Shown one piece after another: positions 44,689 through 53,037 of a stretch of DNA of 64,000 nucleotides (positions are counted from its first letter, which is position 1; every line of letters begins with the position of its first letter). Both the position numbers and the translations under genes were made by a program. Origin of the DNA: GCA-2730975 sp937893275. GTDB lineage: Bacteria > Verrucomicrobiota > Verrucomicrobiia > Opitutales > Seribacteraceae. The notes under the pieces are model-generated. The model was given only the letters and a program-made list of their open reading frames with translations. It searched no databases and had not been told where the DNA came from. The stretch covers positions 1 through 64,000 of the forward strand of contig CAXAHJ010000010.1 of the NCBI GenBank assembly GCA_963968595.1. The letters run 5' to 3'.

Positions 44689-45930
44689 CTAGCCAACCAC
44701 AGGCAAGTCCTCCCAGCTGGTCGTGTAACGAGGAGTGCGACTCTCTCGCTTCATACTCCATGAGCGATTGATCCCTTGTGCACCAATAAAACCGGCATTC
44801 GGTCCGTATGTGGCCACGACTTGCTCCATCGAGCGAACAAATCTCTTGCGGTTCTCGCTGCCGTGTTCCTCGAAGAGTAAACCTTGGCTTCGCTTGCTTG
44901 AGACGAGATCGAGCAGGATCACCCCGGCCTTTTTGTAGGCGAAACCTTGGCGGTAAATAGAGCGTAACAGAATCTTCGCGTTAGTAACGATACGGATAGG
45001 GTCGTCGGTCGGTTCGTCGAATGCCAAGGTTCGCGAATTGGCGTACTGAGGAAGATTTTCGCTGAAGCGATTGGTGGTGAGGAATACCTGTATACCCGAG
45101 GCAAGCGATCCTTCCTTACGAACCTTGCAGCTGGCCTTGACGGCGTAATTCGCCACGGCTTCCTCCAAATCTTCCAATTCCGTCACGGGCTTTCCAAAGG
45201 AACGCGAAGAACAAGTGTTCTTCTTTGGTTGGGGCATCTCCTCCATACCGATGCAGCGAAGACCGCCAAGCTCCCTTTGCGTGCGTTCCAAAGTGACTCC
45301 GCCGACGGAACGAATGGCCGAGGTCGGTGCTTCCGCCAAACCAAGTGCATTGCGAACACCAATTCTACGGAGCCGAACGCCCAACCTTCGCCCCACCCCC
45401 CAGATATCCTCCACCTCGACTTTCGCAAGAGCCTCCAAATCTGTCTCTCGGATCTCAAGGCATCCCGCTCCATCCTTTTTAGAAAGACGATTGGCGAGCT
45501 TGGATAAAGTCTTCGTAGACCCCAAGCCAATCGATATCGGAATACCCGTCCAGCGTCCCACGGTCTCACGAATTCTCCGCGAAAGATCGAGGGGGCTTTC
45601 AACTCCGTCAAAGTTAAGAAATGATTCATCTATGGAATAGACCTCCATCTCCGAAGCAAAGCGAGAGAGCACGGAAACGACTCGACGGGACATATCGCCG
45701 TAGAGCTCATAGTTGGAAGACAGAACCGTCACACCGTTACGTTCGCACAGCTTCTTCACCTGATGGTACGGGACTCCCATGGAAATCCCAAGTTCCTTGG
45801 CCTCGTTAGAACGAGCAACGGCACAACCATCGTTGTTGGAAAGAACGATCACGGGGCGACCCTCCAGCGAAGGTCGAAAAACTCTTTCACAGGATACGTA
45901 GAAATTATTGCAGTCCGCCAACGCGATCAC
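44689..45930 (-). CDS. umuC: Error-prone Y-family DNA polymerase UmuC
   Basis: 413 residues from GTG 45930, which overlaps the umuD stop (GTGA); this gives the usual N-terminus IALADCNNFYVSCERVF. The catalytic palm has the first Asp in ALADCNNFYVSCERVF and the pair in EVYSIDESFL. Helix-hairpin-helix and little-finger regions follow (IWGVGRRLGVRLRRIG, NTCSSRSFGKPV), and the UmuC C-terminal FEEHGSENRKRF segment ends it. It performs translesion synthesis with cleaved UmuD. Length is normal for UmuC. Confidence 0.95.
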   Translation of the reverse strand: MIALADCNNFYVSCERVFRPSLEGRPVIVLSNNDGCAVARSNEAKELGISMGVPYHQVKKLCERNGVTVLSSNYELYGDMSRRVVSVLSRFASEMEVYSIDESFLNFDGVESPLDLSRRIRETVGRWTGIPISIGLGSTKTLSKLANRLSKKDGAGCLEIRETDLEALAKVEVEDIWGVGRRLGVRLRRIGVRNALGLAEAPTSAIRSVGGVTLERTQRELGGLRCIGMEEMPQPKKNTCSSRSFGKPVTELEDLEEAVANYAVKASCKVRKEGSLASGIQVFLTTNRFSENLPQYANSRTLAFDEPTDDPIRIVTNAKILLRSIYRQGFAYKKAGVILLDLVSSKRSQGLLFEEHGSENRKRFVRSMEQVVATYGPNAGFIGAQGINRSWSMKRESRTPRYTTSWEDLPVVG

Positions 45931-46442
45931 AGGGGATGGATCACATTCGTAACGACACCCCACATTCGGACATCGTCCCCTTCGTTAAGAAGCAGTGCCT
46001 TGTAGGCGGGGTTCTCAGGGACCAACCACGCCTTGCCGTTGCGGTGAAGATAACGCTTCACGGTCAATTCGCCGTTGATGGAAGCAATAACCACTTTGCC
46101 GTTTGTTGTCTCGGCACTGCGATCCACGATCAGCAGGTCACCATCATGAATGCCCGCTCCAATCATTGACTCACCTTGAGCACGAACGAAGAAGGTGGCG
46201 GCAGGTTCGCGCACCAAGTGCTCGTTTAAGTCGAGGGCGGATTCAACATAGTCATCAGCTGGCGAGGGGAAACCTGCGGATACTCCGGCGGCATACAGGG
46301 GTAAGGCGTATTCCTTTTCGCGAACGAAGCGAAGCACCCGATCCACTTGGCTCAACGGAATTCTAACAGGACGCGTAGCCTCTCCATACGTACCGCCACC
46401 CGCAGGTCTGCCCGCTCCCGTTCGTTTCCCACCTCTGCTCAT
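45927..46442 (-). CDS. umuD: UmuD-like self-cleaving SOS peptidase with extended N-terminus
   Basis: A 171-residue protein. The cleavage site Ala56-Gly57, catalytic Ser92 (QGESMIGAGI) and Lys129 (TVKRYL) keep the E. coli UmuD spacings (35 and 37 residues). Relative to E. coli UmuD there are about 32 extra N-terminal residues with RGGKRTGAGRP, an AT-hook-like basic patch, and RPVRIPLSQVDRVLRFV, which could be a ribbon-helix-helix strand and helix. Such an extension could let uncleaved protein bind DNA. It is divergent from the SDR-photolyase unit. Confidence 0.92.
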   Translation of the reverse strand: MSRGGKRTGAGRPAGGGTYGEATRPVRIPLSQVDRVLRFVREKEYALPLYAAGVSAGFPSPADDYVESALDLNEHLVREPAATFFVRAQGESMIGAGIHDGDLLIVDRSAETTNGKVVIASINGELTVKRYLHRNGKAWLVPENPAYKALLLNEGDDVRMWGVVTNVIHPL

Positions 46443-46449
46443 ATCCGTT

Positions 46450-46478
46450 GAAATACGTTACCGAATTCAAAAGGTCAA
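46450..46478 (-). promoter_or_regulatory. Candidate umuDC promoter
   Basis: On the minus strand TTGACC (46478-46473), a 17-base spacer and TATTTC (46455-46450) lie seven bases before the umuD ATG. The spacer holds GAATTC. No TGTTC-N4-GAACA LexA site of the kind reported for Verrucomicrobia is visible here. Confidence 0.4.
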
Positions 46479-46531
46479 GCAACACAGACCAAAATGTGAT
46501 CCATCGCTACGCCTTTTACGATGTGATTAGT

Positions 46532-47260
46532 GTGAAAACAGAAAACAAACTCACATCCACCGTACACGTAATAGCGGGAGCCTCAAAAGGCATAGGGAGG
46601 GCCCTCGTAGAAAAAGACGGACAAGCCGGGCAAGAAATTTTTGCTATTTCTCGAAACGAACCCGAATCACCTTCCACATATGGACGGTGGATAAAGGGCG
46701 ATGTTGCTCATCCCGAAACCTTTCTCGAGCAATTGCCTCCCGCCGTCAATTGCCTCACCTTCTGCCCGGGCAAAGTCATTCTTGGACCAATAAAAAGACT
46801 TACGGCCGAACAAATGCTGGAAACCTATCGCACGAACGTGTTAGATGCGTTTCTATTGACAAAAGCCCTACTACCAAAACTTACCATAACCGAAAGCGGA
46901 TCCATTGTATTCCTGTCCTCAGTGGCAGCGAGTTCGGGTCTGCCGAGTCACTGTGCAATTTCCGCGGCCAAATCAGCACTCGAAGGCTTTGCCATTGCCT
47001 TGGCCGCCGATCTCGCGCCTAAGGTTCGGGTAAACGTAGTTGCTCCAACCTTAACCCCAACTGAAATGGGCCTAGGCATGGTTGGCGGAGATAAGATGAT
47101 ACCAATGATTGAAAACAGACACCCATTGAAAAGACTACCCTCCGTCGATGAGGTAGCCGCCACGATCGGATTTTTGCATTCGAAACATGCGGCTTCCATT
47201 ACGGGACAAGTACTCAAGGTGGATGCAGGACTTTCCAGCCTTCGTCTCAATGATCGCTGA
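46532..47260 (+). CDS. SDR-fold protein lacking the catalytic Tyr
   Basis: 242 residues from GTG 46532 (the frame is open back to TTG 46448). The cofactor motif GASKGIGRAL is intact, as is the Ser region VFLSSVAASSG. The Y-x-x-x-K motif reads ISAAK: Lys147 is kept, but residue 143 is Ile instead of Tyr. NNAG is replaced by FCPG. Either the enzyme uses another proton donor or it is a binding protein. It overlaps the photolyase start by 11 bases, and homologues next to photolyases are common in light-response clusters. Confidence 0.85.
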   Translation: MKTENKLTSTVHVIAGASKGIGRALVEKDGQAGQEIFAISRNEPESPSTYGRWIKGDVAHPETFLEQLPPAVNCLTFCPGKVILGPIKRLTAEQMLETYRTNVLDAFLLTKALLPKLTITESGSIVFLSSVAASSGLPSHCAISAAKSALEGFAIALAADLAPKVRVNVVAPTLTPTEMGLGMVGGDKMIPMIENRHPLKRLPSVDEVAATIGFLHSKHAASITGQVLKVDAGLSSLRLNDR

Positions 47261-48707
47261 AAAAGACCGTTCGGCAAAATCGCGGGTAATCGTTTGGTTT
47301 CGCAGAGATCTTCGTCTCAGGGACAACCCGGCATTGGAAGTTGCCTACAAGGCTGGGAAAGAAATCGTTCCCGTGTTCATCTGGAATGAAGAAGAAGGTG
47401 GTCAATGGAGTCCAGGGGCTGCTTCAAGATGGTGGCTTCACCAATCGCTTAAAGATCTTGAGCAATCGATAGCATCACGAAACGGAAAATTAATACTACG
47501 TAAAGGATCAGCCGAGGACATCTTGCCTCAACTAGCAAAATCAGTTGGTGCGGATAAAGTCCTTTTCAATCGGGTTTACGACTCGGCCGGGCAGAAAACA
47601 CAAGTTTCGGTTGAGACTGCCCTGAGACGGACGGGAGTTACTTCTGAATCATTTAATGCTTCTCTCCTAAATGAGCCATGGGAAATTAAAAACGGTTCAG
47701 GCAAACCCTATCAGGTCTTTACTCCATATTGGAGAGTCTCTCGCTCAGGAATTTATAGAGAGCCTTCGCCATATGAACCATCCAAGCTTACGTTCAACAA
47801 CGCCGATTCCAAAACTGAAACGTTAAACGACCTTGGCTTGTTGCCCAATCATCCTTGGCATAAAAAGTTATTTTCGCATTGGACTGTTTCGGAAGACGAA
47901 GGTCATAGAATGATTAGCCGTACAACCGAAGAAGTGACCAGATTTTATTCCAACCGAAGAAATACTCCGTCGGTCGACGGTACTTCCAAGCTATCTCCTT
48001 TTTTGGCGTGGGGCAACATTAGCCCTCGCCAAGTTTGCCACGCTGTCCTTCAAGCGGATGGCCGTTCTGGCTCAAGAGGTGAAAATAAGTTTCTGACCGA
48101 GATCGGATGGAGGGAGTTTTCCTATCATTTACTCTATCATTTTCCTCGTTCACCTGAAAATCCATTAAGACCGAAGTACGCTGCATTCCCCTGGAGAAAA
48201 GATGCCAAAGCGCTTTCCCACTGGCAATTTGGGAAAACGGGTTACCCCTTGGTGGATGCCGGGATGAAACAACTCTACGAAACTGGATGGATGCACAATC
48301 GAGTTCGGATGGTCGTGGCCTCCTTCCTCGTCAAGCACCTCCTCCTTTCATGGTCTGAAGGCGCCAGATGGTTTTGGGATACCTTGGTCGATGCCGACCT
48401 AGCAAGTAACACTCAAGGTTGGCAATGGGCAGCAGGGTGCGGCGCCGACGCCGCACCTTATTTTAGGATTTTCAATCCAATTCTTCAGGGTGAGAAGTTT
48501 GACGGATCGGGTAAATATGTCCGAAAATGGATAGAACCATTAAGGGATTTCCCTTCTAAATGGATCTTCAAACCTTGGGAAGCGCCCGCAAGTGTTCTTT
48601 CGCAAAGCAATGTGGCGTTGGGACAAAACTACCCACGACCATGCGTTGACCATCCGGAAGCTCGCGCAAGGGCACTAGAGGCATTGGCGACCTTGCCCAA
48701 GAACTGA
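47250..48707 (+). CDS. phrB: Deoxyribodipyrimidine photolyase (CPD class I-like)
   Basis: 485 residues from ATG 47250, inside the SDR stop region; a further ATG at 47187 is less likely. The N-terminal domain begins RVIVWFRRDLRLRDNPAL. The FAD domain shows FLTEIGWREFSYHLL, TGYPLVDAGMKQLYETGWMHNRVRM and the electron-path region DADLASNTQGWQWAAGCGADAAPYFRIFNP. It repairs cyclobutane pyrimidine dimers with blue light. It is coupled with the SDR gene and followed six bases later by the second photolyase-like gene. Confidence 0.95.
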   Translation: MIAEKDRSAKSRVIVWFRRDLRLRDNPALEVAYKAGKEIVPVFIWNEEEGGQWSPGAASRWWLHQSLKDLEQSIASRNGKLILRKGSAEDILPQLAKSVGADKVLFNRVYDSAGQKTQVSVETALRRTGVTSESFNASLLNEPWEIKNGSGKPYQVFTPYWRVSRSGIYREPSPYEPSKLTFNNADSKTETLNDLGLLPNHPWHKKLFSHWTVSEDEGHRMISRTTEEVTRFYSNRRNTPSVDGTSKLSPFLAWGNISPRQVCHAVLQADGRSGSRGENKFLTEIGWREFSYHLLYHFPRSPENPLRPKYAAFPWRKDAKALSHWQFGKTGYPLVDAGMKQLYETGWMHNRVRMVVASFLVKHLLLSWSEGARWFWDTLVDADLASNTQGWQWAAGCGADAAPYFRIFNPILQGEKFDGSGKYVRKWIEPLRDFPSKWIFKPWEAPASVLSQSNVALGQNYPRPCVDHPEARARALEALATLPKN

Positions 48708-48713
48708 TAAGCG

Positions 48714-50261
48714 ATGACTCCTTCCTCTTCGCTCCGGAGGTTATTCGTTATTCTCGGAGACCAGCTCGATTACGATCGTTTCATACCAGACGACTTTGAT
48801 TCGAATACGGATCTTTTTTGGATGGCAGAAGCTTCCGAGGAATCGACCCATGTCTTATCCAGCAAACACAGGATAGTCTATTTCCTATCCTCCATGAGGC
48901 ATTTCCGAGATCATTTGCGATCAATTAACATTCCCATTCGCTATCATTCACTCAACCATCAACATGAAGATTCTTCGCTCTCTGATCTCTTGAGGAAGGA
49001 TATTCATGAATTAAATCCTCTCCAAGTTTCATTAGTTAAGCCAGGGGATTTTCGAGTTGAGGCATCCATTCGCGCAGTTTGTCGAGAAACAGGATCAGAA
49101 TTAAACATCCGACACGACCTTCATTTCATTTGTAAGGAAAATCAGTTCGAAGAACATGCCGCCAATAGAAAATCTTTGCGACTTGAGTTCTTCTACAGAG
49201 AAATGCGGCGCAAGCACAATATCCTAATGGAAATGAACATTCCTACAGGTGGCTCTTGGAACTATGACAAAGAAAACAGAGAAAGCTTTAAAAAAACAGG
49301 TCCACCACGCTCCACTCCTTCCTACGAGGAAACACCCGACCGATTGACCCGCGAGGTCATTTCCTTGGTTGAAAAAAGATTCCCCGAGCATCCTGGAAAC
49401 CTATCCCACTTCCACTGGCCGGTAACACCTCGAGACGCTCAATCTCAGTTGGATAAATTTGTGAGTGAAGGGCTTCCTTTATTCGGACGTTTTCAGGATG
49501 CAATGTGGCAGGATCAAAAAACCCTTTTTCATTCTCTGGTCGCGGCACCGCTAAACCTAAAATTACTGGATCCGTTGAAAGTTGTTCGTCAAGTAGAGAA
49601 GACCTACAGCGAAGGTAATGCCCCCCTGGCGGCAACGGAAGGGTTCATTCGGCAAGTACTTGGCTGGCGAGAGTACGTGCGAGGTATCTACAACATGTAC
49701 ATGCCCAACTACAGGGAATCCAACTTCTTTGAAGCGAGCGAACCCTTGCCCAACTTTTTTTGGACAGGCGAAACCGAGATGGCATGCATGAAGAGTTGCC
49801 TGACCCAAGTACTCGACACAGGATATGGCCACCACATTCAACGTCTCATGGTTATCGGACTTTACTCCTTGCTTCGGGGAGTAAGCCCAGAGGAAATCAA
49901 CAACTGGTTTCTGGCCTCATATGTGGACGCGGTGGACTGGGTAACGACGCCAAACGTCATCGGTATGTCACAATTCGCGGATGGAGGATTGTTGGCATCC
50001 AAACCATACTCTGCAACGGGTGCTTACATTAACCGGATGAGCAATTATTGTAAAGGTTGCCAATATAACCCGAAGGAATCGATTGGGCCAAAAGCCTGCC
50101 CATTCACCACTCTTTATTGGAACTTCCTCGACCGCCATCGCGAACGCCTATCAGGAAACCAGCGCATGATTATGCAAATGAGAAACCTCGATCGTCTGGA
50201 CGAACTAAAGCTTAAAGGGATTAGAAAAGCAGCAGATTCCCTGCTTTATCAATCGAACTAG
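48714..50261 (+). CDS. Iron-sulfur (6-4) photolyase / bacterial cryptochrome (FeS-BCP) family
   Basis: A 515-residue protein. The start RRLFVILGDQLDYD and the FAD-domain segments GWREYVRGIY and WVTTPNVIGMSQFADGG fit the FeS-BCP group. Candidate [4Fe-4S] ligands are Cys358, Cys446, Cys449 and Cys462; their spacings (88, 3, 13) equal those of Agrobacterium PhrB (350, 438, 441, 454), an extra Cys362 aside. PhrB repairs (6-4) photoproducts. This supplies the second type of UV lesion repair next to the CPD photolyase. The 3' end overlaps the convergent ligase gene by 41 bases. Confidence 0.93.
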   Translation: MTPSSSLRRLFVILGDQLDYDRFIPDDFDSNTDLFWMAEASEESTHVLSSKHRIVYFLSSMRHFRDHLRSINIPIRYHSLNHQHEDSSLSDLLRKDIHELNPLQVSLVKPGDFRVEASIRAVCRETGSELNIRHDLHFICKENQFEEHAANRKSLRLEFFYREMRRKHNILMEMNIPTGGSWNYDKENRESFKKTGPPRSTPSYEETPDRLTREVISLVEKRFPEHPGNLSHFHWPVTPRDAQSQLDKFVSEGLPLFGRFQDAMWQDQKTLFHSLVAAPLNLKLLDPLKVVRQVEKTYSEGNAPLAATEGFIRQVLGWREYVRGIYNMYMPNYRESNFFEASEPLPNFFWTGETEMACMKSCLTQVLDTGYGHHIQRLMVIGLYSLLRGVSPEEINNWFLASYVDAVDWVTTPNVIGMSQFADGGLLASKPYSATGAYINRMSNYCKGCQYNPKESIGPKACPFTTLYWNFLDRHRERLSGNQRMIMQMRNLDRLDELKLKGIRKAADSLLYQSN

Positions 50262-51876
50262 GGTCTCTCTCTGAATCGCTACATTTCATTCCAGCGAAAC
50301 CGCGAATCTCATCTAGCGTGCTAGCATCATTAGGTGTCTTGTCCTTACGCCATCGCTTTATCCGAGGAAACCTCAAGGCGACGCCTGACTTGTGACGATT
50401 TGATATATTCACGCCTTCAAAAGCGATCTCAAATACAAGCTCAGGCTTTACAGCTCTAACAGGTCCGAATCTACCCGAAATATTCTTTCTAATGAAACCG
50501 TCTACCTGCTCAATTTCCTTATTGCTAAGGCCTGAGTAAGCTTTCGCCACAGTAAAGAGTTCACCATCGCACCATACCGCAAATGAATAATCGCTGTAAA
50601 GGTTAGCTCGCTTGCCATGCCCCAATTGAGCGCTGACCAAAACCATATCAGCGAGAAAAGGATCGACTTTCCATTTATACCACCCCCCCTTTACTCTTCC
50701 GCTCTCATAGCGAGAGTTTCTTCTTTTGAGCATGAATCCCTCAACTTTTCTCTGCCTAGATTCTTCACGAAGCTGGCTCAAAGTAAACCAATCCTTTTCA
50801 TCTATCAAAGGAGAAAGACCTAATGGAAATTTTGACGGTAACAATTCAAGGACAGCTTCCAGTTTCTTTCGCCGAAAGAATAGAGGCTCTTTACGTAAAT
50901 CTTGGCCTTCGATTGCCAGAATGTCATAAGCCATGAAACGCACGGGAACCCTCTGCAAGATAGAGAGACCCGGGTTCTTGCGACCAAGCCTCTGTTGCAA
51001 TTCCGAGAAAAGCCCCAAGCCATCTCCCCCCCAAGACATAATTTCACCGTCCAAACAAATGTCATAAGGGATTAATTTACTCGCCTCAATGATTTCGGGA
51101 AAGGAATTGCCCACTGACTCATCCCCTCTAGACCAAAGCATGGAAATACCTGAATTAATAATCAATTGAGCTCGAATGCCATCCCACTTCCACTCGACTT
51201 GCCAATCCTTGCAAGTCCCCAAATTGTCAGGTTCTTCCTGCAAGGGATAGGCTAAGCAAAAAGGAAAAGGCACACACAAACGCGAATCCTCTGAAGACGA
51301 TTTCCAAATGTCATCCATGCTCATGCTATCAGGATTCCAGTTCCCAGATAACCTCTGAGCAATAAAAGCAGGCTCAACCTTGCCCACTCTGGCTAAAGCC
51401 TTGTAGAGGTTACCAGAAGAAATACCCATTCGAAATCCTCCGGTTAGCAATTTATGAAACGGAAGTAAGTCTTTGGGTCTTAAAGAATTCCAGGCCTCCC
51501 TGAGTCGGTCTCGCTTATCATCAATAGTCATACCTACTAGCGACTGGATATACCTCTTCACAATTGCATTAAGGCCTTTAATCGGAGGTAAATCACCAGC
51601 ACCATCAACCAGTAGTGAAATTGTCTCCGCCAAATCACCCACATTCTCATGGCATTCTTCTACCAACCATAATGGAAGACCGCTACAATCAGATGCGAAG
51701 CGGCGCAATTCAGACGTTTTTAAAGCACCTTTTATTCGGTTTCCATTTAGAAACCAACATACCCAGATGGCATCATTCGGGTCAGCCTCCAAAAAATAAT
51801 TAACGAGAAAGTCCAACCGGGTGTTTGTCTTGGTCGTAGAATCCAAATCATGAAAAAGCTTGGTAAAAAGTTCCAT
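50221..51876 (-). CDS. ATP-dependent DNA ligase
   Basis: A 551-residue protein. Region about 1-200 is the helical N-terminal domain (FHKLLTGGFRMGISSGNLYKAL). The adenylation motif is EWKWDGIRAQL with nucleophile Lys; further motifs are LDGEIMSW, VEGFMLKRRNSRYESG and WYKWKVD. An OB-fold follows (PELVFEIAFEGV...ALRFPRIKRWRKDK). This is the bacterial type encoded with an MBL exonuclease, distinct from the NAD-dependent replicative LigA. It follows the exonuclease gene by 11 bases. It probably seals repair ends. Confidence 0.94.
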   Translation of the reverse strand: MELFTKLFHDLDSTTKTNTRLDFLVNYFLEADPNDAIWVCWFLNGNRIKGALKTSELRRFASDCSGLPLWLVEECHENVGDLAETISLLVDGAGDLPPIKGLNAIVKRYIQSLVGMTIDDKRDRLREAWNSLRPKDLLPFHKLLTGGFRMGISSGNLYKALARVGKVEPAFIAQRLSGNWNPDSMSMDDIWKSSSEDSRLCVPFPFCLAYPLQEEPDNLGTCKDWQVEWKWDGIRAQLIINSGISMLWSRGDESVGNSFPEIIEASKLIPYDICLDGEIMSWGGDGLGLFSELQQRLGRKNPGLSILQRVPVRFMAYDILAIEGQDLRKEPLFFRRKKLEAVLELLPSKFPLGLSPLIDEKDWFTLSQLREESRQRKVEGFMLKRRNSRYESGRVKGGWYKWKVDPFLADMVLVSAQLGHGKRANLYSDYSFAVWCDGELFTVAKAYSGLSNKEIEQVDGFIRKNISGRFGPVRAVKPELVFEIAFEGVNISNRHKSGVALRFPRIKRWRKDKTPNDASTLDEIRGFAGMKCSDSERDPSSIDKAGNLLLF

Positions 51877-51887
51877 CGAAAAACCTT

Positions 51888-52877
51888 TTACTGAACCTCT
51901 GCGGAAACGGGTTGATTCAAAAGTGAGGCATCAATCCCTCTCCCTAACAAATAACGACTTAATGCATGCCCATTACCATGCGTTATTTTAACGGTCTCTG
52001 CCCCCGTCCCAAGAATAACCTGAAGCAATCCGTTCCAGTCCGCGTGATCGGAAAGAACAAACCCCTTGCCTAGATTTCGACGACGACGAAGTCCACGAAT
52101 GGCCATCCAACCTGAAGCAAACGCCCTTTCCGCATAAGTAAACCGCTTCAACCAAGATGAATCCTGAACTGCAGGAGGAACGACAATCAATCCTTTCGAA
52201 TAATTCTGTTCCGAATCTAAATCAACTTTTTCTACCTTAGGTAGATCAACCCCTGATCTTTCGTATATCGGCAAAAAGGGAGATACTGCATGATGAATAA
52301 AAATAGGTCCGATCTCGGGATCAACGCCTGCCAATACTCTTTGAGCCTTTCCCAATGAATAGGCAAAAAGCAGTGACGGAATTCCATTCTCTGCATTCCC
52401 TACCCACCAATCATTTATCTGGGCGTAAATAGTATCTTCAGGTAACCAACGGTAGACAGGTAACCCAAAGGTGCTCTCGGTAACAAAACCATGACACTTA
52501 ATCATCTCAAAAGGCTCACAAGTCAGATCTGGTTGTGGTTTGTAGTCTCCGCTGACAACCCAGATTTGACCACTTACCTCAATTTTGACTTGTGAAGAAC
52601 CTAATATGTGACCTGCAGGATGGAGGGAAACTAAAGCGTCCCCCATTTTGATCCTTTTTCCAAAAGGCAAAGATTCAATTTTAGCTTTGGGTCCGAGTCG
52701 AATCTTGAGCAAAGGTTTGCAATTGTCCGAACAGAGATATGATCCGTGACCTTTGCGGGCATGGTCGCTGTGAGCATGAGTTATGACGGCGCGAGAGACA
52801 TGACCACAAGGATCAACAAAGAAACCTCCTGCCGGACAAAACAAACCCTCTCGCCTATTTTGAAGAACCCTTAGCAT
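51888..52877 (-). CDS. Ligase-associated metallo-beta-lactamase-fold DNA exonuclease
   Basis: A 329-residue protein. Metal motif THAHSDHA near residue 33, GHILGSSQV near 90, and the C-terminal VLSDHADWNGLL define the CPSF73/Artemis-like beta-CASP-type family named for its link to DNA ligase. Homologues process DNA ends. The usual further partners, an Lhr-type helicase and a PdeM-like phosphoesterase, are absent from the neighbourhood. It is the first gene of the minus-strand pair, divergent from the sigma factor. Confidence 0.92.
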   Translation of the reverse strand: MLRVLQNRREGLFCPAGGFFVDPCGHVSRAVITHAHSDHARKGHGSYLCSDNCKPLLKIRLGPKAKIESLPFGKRIKMGDALVSLHPAGHILGSSQVKIEVSGQIWVVSGDYKPQPDLTCEPFEMIKCHGFVTESTFGLPVYRWLPEDTIYAQINDWWVGNAENGIPSLLFAYSLGKAQRVLAGVDPEIGPIFIHHAVSPFLPIYERSGVDLPKVEKVDLDSEQNYSKGLIVVPPAVQDSSWLKRFTYAERAFASGWMAIRGLRRRRNLGKGFVLSDHADWNGLLQVILGTGAETVKITHGNGHALSRYLLGRGIDASLLNQPVSAEVQ

Positions 52878-52981
52878 CTATGAGAGGTTATCCTTGAATT
52901 CTCGATTTTCAAAAAGGAAAAGCTCAAACCCTGTTAAATTCAAGTAAAACGGATGCTTTGAGAGGGTTTCCCATGAACTAC

Positions 52982-52993
52982 TAGAAATTTCTA
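52982..52993. promoter_or_regulatory. Operator-like palindrome TAGAAATTTCTA upstream of the sigma gene
   Basis: A perfect 12-base palindrome located about 45 bases before the ATG of the sigma factor and about 105 bases from the divergent exonuclease start. It resembles the GTAGAATTCTAC palindrome in the pirin promoter in its core TAGAA...TTCTA. A shared regulator is speculation. Confidence 0.3.
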
Positions 52994-53037
52994 AGAAAAA
53001 GATGATCTGATATCTAGTGAAAAGCGAAAAGATTAAT

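Noticed and set aside
46443..46531. LexA/SOS box upstream of umuD
   Set aside because: No TGTTC-N4-GAACA or CTGT-N8-ACAG pattern could be found by eye.
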